DNA from: CAISIP01 sp031383745
Lineage (GTDB): Bacteria; Pseudomonadota; Gammaproteobacteria; Burkholderiales; Burkholderiaceae_C
Length of the DNA stretch: 9,622 nucleotides
NCBI GenBank assembly: GCA_031383745.1
Contig: JANMZX010000096.1
Coordinates: forward strand, 1-9,622
Reading direction: 5' to 3'
Program-made: the position numbers and the translations under genes
In this document: positions 5,597 to 9,622 of the stretch, one piece after another
Position numbering within the stretch: the first letter of the stretch is position 1
Layout of the letters: every line of letters starts with the position of its first letter
Notes under the pieces: generated by a model
Seen by the model: only the letters and a program-made list of their open reading frames with translations
What the model was told of the DNA's origin: nothing
The model's database searches: none

Positions 5597-6390
5597 CACG
5601 CTGCCTCCGTTTCGGATCTGACGCCGACCTCGTCGCCGCGCTCCCGTTGCTCGACCACGAACGGGTGCTCCGCCAGTTCCGGCCTGAACTTCTGCCAGCT
5701 ATCGTCGCGCCAGACGATGTCCAGTCCGTCCTCGTTCAACTGGACCCGCTCGATCAGCAATGCCATGATCCGGTGCTGCTCCTGTGGGAACAGGTTGTCC
5801 CACACCGCGCCCATCTGGCGCATCGCCACGACCACGGTCGGCTCGTCCAATTCTTGCCGCTCAGGTAGCGCCATGCCGGCCTGCCACACGCCCACGATCA
5901 TCTCGGGCTCTTGCAGTGCCTTGTGCACCTGCCCCAGCACCGCAGTTTCAATTTCCCCGGCCGCCAGGCAGCCGATGCTCTTGCGTGTCGGATCGTAGGT
6001 CGCACCAGCCGAGCGCCGCTTCTCCAGGTACGGCACGTAGTACCGATACCGCTTGCCGTTCTTCTTCTGTGTGTAGGTGGGCAGCATCCGCTGGCCGTCC
6101 GGCGTATACAGCAGACCGGCCAGCAGTGCCGGGGTCTTGCCATGGTTCGCGCGCGGCCCCTGCTTGCGGTTCTCGACGTACTCGTGCACCGCCGCCCACA
6201 ACTCCGGCGTCACGATCGCCTCGTGCTGGCCCGTGAACGATTGCCCCTTGTGGGTCATCTCACCCAGGTACAGCCGGTTGCGCAGCATCGCAAAGAGGAC
6301 CTGCTGGTCGATTGCGCGCCCTTCGCGCTGGCGTCCGTTCTGCGTCACCCACGCCTTGGTCGTGTGTCCCTCGATCTGCAGTTCACGCAC
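5596..6390 (-). pseudogene. Large serine recombinase, C-terminal part, cut off by an upstream in-frame TAG
   Basis: This frame continues directly after the TAG at 6391-6393 and runs 264 codons to TGA 5596-5598. It completes the Recombinase DNA-binding domain (VRELQIEGHTTKAWVTQNGR, then LFAMLRNRLYLGEMTHKGQ) and the following zinc-ribbon-like region (ALLAGLLYTPDGQRMLPTYT, KRYRYYVPY), which here has no Cys ligands, as I recall for this subfamily. The codon right after the stop is GTG, but no Shine-Dalgarno supports a separate start. In relatives a Leu is usual at the stop position (TTG to TAG would be one base). With the stop the product is lost unless amber suppression occurs; without it the whole enzyme would be 476 residues. 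Confidence 0.8.
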
Positions 6391-7026
6391 CTACTGCGCC
6401 GCCGATCCGGTTTCGGCATACCGTGCAAAGATGCTTCGCACCAGCACCGCCTCCGATTCATTGACGACCAGTTTCCGTTCGCGGACGTCATATCCGAGCG
6501 GCGGTGTGCCGCCCATCCACATGCCCTTGGCCTTGCTGGCGGCGATCTTGTCGCGGATCCGTTCCCCCGTCACCTCGCGTTCGAACTGCGCGAACGACAG
6601 CAAGATGTTTAGCGTCAGCCGGCCCATGCTGGTCGTCGTGTTGAACTGCTGGGTGACGGACACGAAGGTCACACCACGCGAATCGAACAGGTCGACCATC
6701 TTGGCGAAGTCAGACAGGGAGCGGGACAGCCGATCGATCTTGTAGACCACCACCACATCGATGCGCCCGTCCTCCACGTCGGCCAGCAGGCGCTTCAATG
6801 CCGGGCGGTTGGTATTGCCCCCGGAGAACCCGCCGTCGTCGTAACCATCGTCGTTGGCGATCCAGCCCTCGTGACGCTGGCTGCTGATGAACGCCAACGC
6901 CGAGTCGCGCTGCGCCTCCAGGCTGTTGTACTCCTGGTCCAGGCCCTCGTCCGTGGACTTGCGCGTGTAGATGGCGCAGCGCTTTTTTGGGGTCAGGGTC
7001 GGCGCGTCTTTGGTAGGCCGCTTCAT
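6391..7026 (-). CDS. Large serine recombinase, N-terminal catalytic part
   Basis: The 211-residue product holds the whole resolvase/invertase catalytic domain. Visible are the active-site serine in IYTRKSTDEG (S24), SLEAQR (35-40), GGFSGGNTNRPALKRLL with R74, and YKIDRLSRS with D98/R99/R102. The E-helix region GRLTLNILLSFAQFEREVTG follows, then the beginning of the Recombinase domain (GTPPLGYDV). It ends at TAG 6391-6393 after GSAAQ, while homologous sequence continues in the same frame. The enzyme cuts and rejoins att or res sites through a covalent Ser-DNA link. A fragment lacking most of the DNA-binding domain would not be expected to recombine specifically. ATG 7024-7026 overlaps the DUF2924 stop (ATGA), so the genes are translationally coupled. 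Confidence 0.88.
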   Translation of the reverse strand: MKRPTKDAPTLTPKKRCAIYTRKSTDEGLDQEYNSLEAQRDSALAFISSQRHEGWIANDDGYDDGGFSGGNTNRPALKRLLADVEDGRIDVVVVYKIDRLSRSLSDFAKMVDLFDSRGVTFVSVTQQFNTTTSMGRLTLNILLSFAQFEREVTGERIRDKIAASKAKGMWMGGTPPLGYDVRERKLVVNESEAVLVRSIFARYAETGSAAQ

Positions 7027-7487
7027 GCGCGTGCCGCCTTTCTGTCGCGGCTGGCAGGCTTCAGGCCGAAGAATACCGGCCCAGAACGGGTGCTCCCGGT
7101 GATCTCCCGCGCCAGTTTTGACAGGCTCCTGAACGGGCGGCCGTCCAGATCGAATCGGCCGTCGTCCATCACCTTGACCCGGTAAGTGACGCCGTCGTAC
7201 TCGCGCACCAGGGTGGTCCCCGGTGCCAGGTCCGTCTCGGCACTGCGCTTGTGGTTCGGGATCTGGCCGGTGGCGCCGATCTTCTCCAGTTTGGCCTTGA
7301 CGTGTTTGTTCAACCCGCCGAACGCGCGCTCCTGCAACCGGTATGCGATCCGGCTTTCCAGGTAGGTGCGCTGATGGTGGCCGGGGCGCCGGGCGAACAG
7401 GTCATCCCAGAGGGCCCAGAGTTTTTCCATCGGCAAGTGGGGCAGTTGCGCAATTTGCGCGGTGGTCGTGTTTGCTTGTGTCGTCAT
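7023..7487 (-). CDS. DUF2924-family protein of the recombinase module
   Basis: A 154-residue protein recognised as DUF2924: LPMEKLWALWDDLFARRPG and IAYRLQERAFGGL in the first half, then PGTTLVREYDGVTYRVKVMDDG, FRSLSKLAREITGS and SGPVFFGL at the end. Length is normal for the family. The W usually found in ITGTRWSGP is missing (ITGSTRSGP here). The function is unknown; family members typically precede a large serine recombinase, so an accessory role in recombination is an inference. The ATG at 7485-7487 has a perfect AAGGAG six bases upstream. The stop overlaps the recombinase start by 4 bp (ATGA), and the gene follows the small upstream gene by 17 bp. Confidence 0.87.
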   Translation of the reverse strand: MTTQANTTTAQIAQLPHLPMEKLWALWDDLFARRPGHHQRTYLESRIAYRLQERAFGGLNKHVKAKLEKIGATGQIPNHKRSAETDLAPGTTLVREYDGVTYRVKVMDDGRFDLDGRPFRSLSKLAREITGSTRSGPVFFGLKPASRDRKAARA

Positions 7488-7504
7488 TGGCGAACTCCTT
7501 GTGT

Positions 7505-7708
7505 TTAAGACGGGTTCGTATTCACGCGCTGGTTGCCAGAGAAGCCAAGACTAACTTCGCTCTGAATGGAGACCACATCGACTTGGCCTTTCAATCGCGA
7601 CCGTGCAATGGCTGTGGCCAGGAGTTCGGCGATCTCGCGGTGGGGCTGGCGGGGCTGGATGACGAGGGTCGATCCGTTCTCCGAAGAGGGATGTTCTGCA
7701 TCTGACAC
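7505..7708 (-). CDS. Small unknown first gene of the recombinase module
   Basis: A 67-residue product when started at GTG 7706-7708, chosen because AGGAG lies 9 bases upstream. The frame also has an ATG at 7757-7759 (84 residues) but with no Shine-Dalgarno. It contains STLVIQPRQPHREIAELLAT (helical, with a beta start) and ends EVSLGFSGNQRVNTNPS. I recall short proteins of this pattern encoded just before DUF2924 and the recombinase in other genomes, but know no domain name or function. It lies 17 bp before the DUF2924 gene, so it is likely in the same operon. Confidence 0.6.
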   Translation of the reverse strand: MSDAEHPSSENGSTLVIQPRQPHREIAELLATAIARSRLKGQVDVVSIQSEVSLGFSGNQRVNTNPS

Positions 7709-7814
7709 TGGGTGGCACTCCTGTATGGAACTGCTACCTATGCTATGGGTCGACCCCATTCGGAGTAACTCGTTTTAGCGGGAATGCGCGGTCCTACGCG
7801 GCGCAAAGTACCCG

Positions 7815-7841
7815 TAGAATGCTGGACATAAAACCAGTATT
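7815..7841 (+). promoter_or_regulatory. Putative promoter -10 with overlapping 4-8-4 palindrome (LexA-like)
   Basis: TAGAAT (7815-7820) is a good -10; its -35 (around TCCTAC) is weak. It runs into the palindrome AATGCTGG-acataaaa-CCAGTATT (7818-7841), in which 7 of 8 arm bases pair. The core CTGG-N8-CCAG has the spacing of LexA sites (CTGT-N8-ACAG) and an AT-rich centre, but differs at the inner base of each half. A repressor here would cover the transcription start of the gene beginning at 7889. Confidence 0.4.
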
Positions 7842-7888
7842 TCCGCGCACTCCAAGAAGAACCAAGAACGCGTCACAAGGAGCCGTCC

Positions 7889-9160
7889 GTGCTCAAGCCC
7901 CTCTCATACCCTGACATTTTGCTCAACCTGCCGGTCGACGGCACCCTCAAGCTTTTCCTGGAACGCGAGCGACTGCCGGTCTCGGAGACGTTCGCGTGGA
8001 CCGACGACACCGCGACCACCGAGGAGCTGACCCTTGCCATCCAGAGCTGCCCGCAATCGGACGTCCGGGATGCCATCACGGCCGGTTTGCACACCAGTGC
8101 GCAAATGGCGGGCCCGGCGGGGATGCTTGCGCTGTTCCAGGTGGCGCGCAATGACGGAACCGTCTTTGCGGCGTTCATCTTGTGCGTGAGCGACATGCAC
8201 CGCGCATTCTGGCTCTTTGTGCATCACCCGAAGTTGTTCGAGGAGGCGGGTGACATCGAGTACGCAGACCAGCACATTCCCCATGCCCAGCAGCATGACC
8301 TGGGCGTGCACCTGCCGGTTTTGCGGACTGACCAGTCGCGCGATGATTTCGCGGCCGCGATCAAGCAGTTCTACCAGCAGGAGATGGATCGAGGCGATGT
8401 GTGCATTCCCCGTCTGATAGACCGTGCCGGTGGCACGCAATTGGTCTGTGTGCATGTCAAGGATCGGGCCACCAGTTCGATTGAATTTGAAGGAACCGAA
8501 TTGCGACGCCGTGTGGGAAACCCCATCATCCACATGGCGCTTGAATATTGCGAGACCACCGGCGGTGATCGTCGTGCGCATGACCTATGCCTGCGCTCCG
8601 GAATCCTTGCAGGCGGCTGTGGCTACCGGCCTGTGCGGGCTCGGCAGCAACGTCGTGGGCTCGATGGAGGGTGCGAGCTTCTCCAGGGTAATCCGCTGGC
8701 ATGCGTCGAGGACCGAATCGAAGGTCTCGCGCGAGTGCTCGGCGAAACGCGGGCGGCTGGTCAACGATTCGACGCCGATCCAGTCGCGCAGCAGGAAGTC
8801 GACGGTGGAACGGAAGGTCATGGGTGCAGGGGCGTGGATGGAGCGGACTTCAGTATGGGTACCTGCAGCCGCGAGTTCGATCACGGATGCGATGACGCAC
8901 TGAACCTTGCGCGGGCAGTGGACATCCACGCAGACTCTCGATGCGACGGAGGGTTGCAGACCTGGAGTCGCAGCCTTGAGCCCACGTCACCCATGCTGTT
9001 CCTGCGGTTCAGCGAGCGTGCGATCGGCACCTTCCGGTCGAAAGCCGCAGGAACAGCAAGAGCAGCAAGGTCCCCTGGCCGGCAGGGTGGCGGCCCTGGG
9101 GTGCTGGATCAATTGGATAGCCTTGGCAAAAGGCCGGACGCGGCGCGTACAGGCGCATGA
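7889..9160 (+). CDS. Unrecognised protein; genuine for about 225 residues, then chimeric antisense tail
   Basis: The GTG at 7889-7891 has a strong AAGGAG six bases upstream, so translation here is well supported. The first ~225 residues have normal protein composition: GTLKLFLERERLPVSETFAW, then DVRDAITAGLHTSAQMAGPA, a hydrophobic core near 94-112 (AAFILCVSDMHRAFWLFVHH), LIDRAGGTQLVCVHVKDRAT and FEGTELRRRVGNPIIHMALE. No signal peptide or known motif is seen, and I do not recognise the family. From about base 8561 on, the frame turns into Arg/Gly/Ala-rich low-quality sequence that is antisense to an acyl-CoA dehydrogenase remnant, so the original C-terminus has been lost and the ORF runs by chance to 9160. 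The gene may therefore be a truncated pseudogene. A LexA-like palindrome lies about 50 bp upstream. Confidence 0.55.
   Translation: MLKPLSYPDILLNLPVDGTLKLFLERERLPVSETFAWTDDTATTEELTLAIQSCPQSDVRDAITAGLHTSAQMAGPAGMLALFQVARNDGTVFAAFILCVSDMHRAFWLFVHHPKLFEEAGDIEYADQHIPHAQQHDLGVHLPVLRTDQSRDDFAAAIKQFYQQEMDRGDVCIPRLIDRAGGTQLVCVHVKDRATSSIEFEGTELRRRVGNPIIHMALEYCETTGGDRRAHDLCLRSGILAGGCGYRPVRARQQRRGLDGGCELLQGNPLACVEDRIEGLARVLGETRAAGQRFDADPVAQQEVDGGTEGHGCRGVDGADFSMGTCSREFDHGCDDALNLARAVDIHADSRCDGGLQTWSRSLEPTSPMLFLRFSERAIGTFRSKAAGTARAARSPGRQGGGPGVLDQLDSLGKRPDAARTGA
8585..8821 (-). pseudogene. Acyl-CoA dehydrogenase N-terminal remnant (DmdC-like)
   Basis: The ATG at 8819-8821 opens 78 codons ending in TAG 8585-8587. 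The start MTFRSTVDFLLRDWIGVESL, then RPRFAEHSRETFDSVLDACQ and RITLEKLAP, matches the N-terminus of large acyl-CoA dehydrogenases of the DmdC/phenylalkyl type, which are about 590-600 residues long. After LAPS the alignment becomes poor: the spacing to the next conserved stretch (…ACKDSG) looks short by roughly a dozen residues, and the frame then stops. No dehydrogenase sequence is seen beyond about 8560, where the unrelated plus-strand gene takes over. No Shine-Dalgarno precedes the start. This is a fragment left by a rearrangement, not a working enzyme. Confidence 0.6.
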
Positions 9161-9392
9161 ACAACAAAATGCCCAGGTATCAACGGCAGATTGCAAGCCG
9201 ATCTCCCTGGTCCTTTCCAATAACACAGTGACCATGACAGACTTTGCGTCGCTGGCTTTTGAGCGCGGGGATTGACTCGGTGGGCAATGGCTTGCTGTGG
9301 CACCGGTCATTTGAAATTGGTGGTGATGTTTGGAGTCAGCGGACAACCATACAGCTGTGCTACGATGGAGCACACCTGGTGCAGGGGATCTG
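8822..9392. other. Gene-free stretch before the TumE-like gene
   Basis: No credible gene is seen; open frames here are low-complexity or antisense. The stretch contains a long hairpin (8994-9058) and CAGCAAG/AGCAGCAAGG short repeats next to it. It probably combines the former upstream region of the dehydrogenase fragment with a repeat-bearing spacer. Confidence 0.45.
8994..9058. repeat. REP-like inverted repeat, 14-bp arms
   Basis: TGCTGTTCCTGCGG (8994-9007) pairs perfectly with CCGCAGGAACAGCA (9045-9058). A nested stem CGATCGG/CCGGTCG (9021-9027 and 9034-9040, with one G-T wobble) lies inside. There is no T-run, so it looks more like a REP-type or recombination hairpin than a terminator. 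Confidence 0.55.
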
Positions 9393-9622
9393 ATGGCCAA
9401 ACCACCTAAAGAAGCCTTGCTGGAGCAAGAGCGCTTTGAGCTGAAGCAAAAATCTGGCGGTGGCCTGCTGAGCTATGAGGCATGGGGCTATCAGGAAGGT
9501 GGAAAGACGGTAGTTACCCGCTACAACCTGGCTTACATCAACCACTCCATGTGTCACGTTGACAATGGCAGAGTTCTTGGTTTTGACAACGCACATGACT
9601 ACCACCACCGGCATTACATGGG
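9393..9622 (+). CDS. TumE-family (DUF6516) toxin of a toxin-antitoxin pair, 3' partial
   Basis: The ATG at 9393 follows AGGGGA by about 4 bases, a good Shine-Dalgarno, and the frame is open for 76 codons to the window end. The N-terminus MAKPPKEALLEQERFELKQK is helical. It is followed by VVTRYNLAYINHSMCHVDNG and RVLGFDNAHDYHHRHYMG, the hallmark of DUF6516/TumE proteins (family usually slightly over 100 residues). TumE is the toxin of TumE-TumA pairs, whose HigA-like HTH antitoxin gene normally follows; that part lies beyond the window. The His/Asp cluster DNAHDYHHRH is a plausible active site (inference). The base composition is lower in GC than the surrounding genes, which suggests acquisition by transfer. 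Confidence 0.82.
   Translation, partial: MAKPPKEALLEQERFELKQKSGGGLLSYEAWGYQEGGKTVVTRYNLAYINHSMCHVDNGRVLGFDNAHDYHHRHYM

Noticed and set aside
5911..6612. Long plus-strand frames (up to 233 codons) opposite the recombinase
   Set aside because: They are shadows of the recombinase, which has clear catalytic and DNA-binding motifs on the other strand.
7904..8581. 225-codon minus-strand frame opposite the unrecognised gene
   Set aside because: There is no Shine-Dalgarno, and the plus strand has AAGGAG with a GTG start and better protein character.
8561..9160. C-terminal 200 codons of the 423-codon plus-strand frame as a real domain
   Set aside because: The sequence is antisense to a dehydrogenase-like N-terminus and then runs through a hairpin repeat; composition is Arg/Gly-rich with no fold signs.
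1..9622. CRISPR array, rRNA or riboswitch
   Set aside because: No regularly spaced direct repeats, rRNA-like segments or known riboswitch cores were seen on reading both strands.

Overview
The window looks like part of a Betaproteobacterium chromosome, most likely Burkholderiales (Comamonadaceae-like). This is an inference from the GC-rich coding style, the flavour of the NtrY/NtrX-like proteins, the CCA-encoding tRNA-Phe and the style of the Fur-type operators. No database search was possible, so family names come from recognised motifs.

Layout, left to right. (1) 1-1119, core flank: the C-terminus of an NtrY-like sensor kinase; an NtrX-like response regulator cut by an in-frame TAA just before its Fis-type DNA-binding helix-turn-helix; then tRNA-Phe(GAA) with its promoter and terminator. 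The tRNA carries an acceptor-stem mismatch. (2) 1120-1515, a gene-free stretch with hairpins and a 14-bp inverted repeat. (3) 1516-5140, an iron-related island. A lipoprotein di-heme peroxidase gene (minus strand) is divergent from a cupredoxin, an FTR1-type iron permease and an outer-membrane beta-barrel gene (plus strand). The 474-bp divergent region carries two nearly identical 19-bp Fur-like palindromes, one filling the -35/-10 spacer of the cupredoxin promoter. (4) 5159-7708 (minus strand), a tightly coupled mobile-element module: a small unknown gene, a DUF2924 gene, a large serine recombinase split by one in-frame TAG, and a small HTH-like gene. (5) 7709-9160, an unrecognised gene with a strong ribosome-binding site and a 4-8-4 LexA-like palindrome over its putative promoter. 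Its reading frame runs into the antisense of a decayed acyl-CoA dehydrogenase fragment. (6) 8822-9392, non-coding sequence with a long REP-like hairpin. (7) 9393-9622, the start of a TumE-family (DUF6516) toxin gene, cut by the window end.

How the parts work together. The iron island can be read as a Fur-repressed ferrous-iron uptake set: outer-membrane entry, periplasmic binding or oxidation by the cupredoxin and a di-heme c-type peroxidase, and inner-membrane transport by FTR1. It resembles EfeUOB or FtrABCD in logic but uses different parts. This is inferred from adjacency and operators, not shown. The rest reads as accessory DNA downstream of a tRNA gene with several broken genes (stop in ntrX, stop in the recombinase, truncated dehydrogenase, chimeric ORF). 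These could be genuine decay or, for the single-base stops, sequencing errors.
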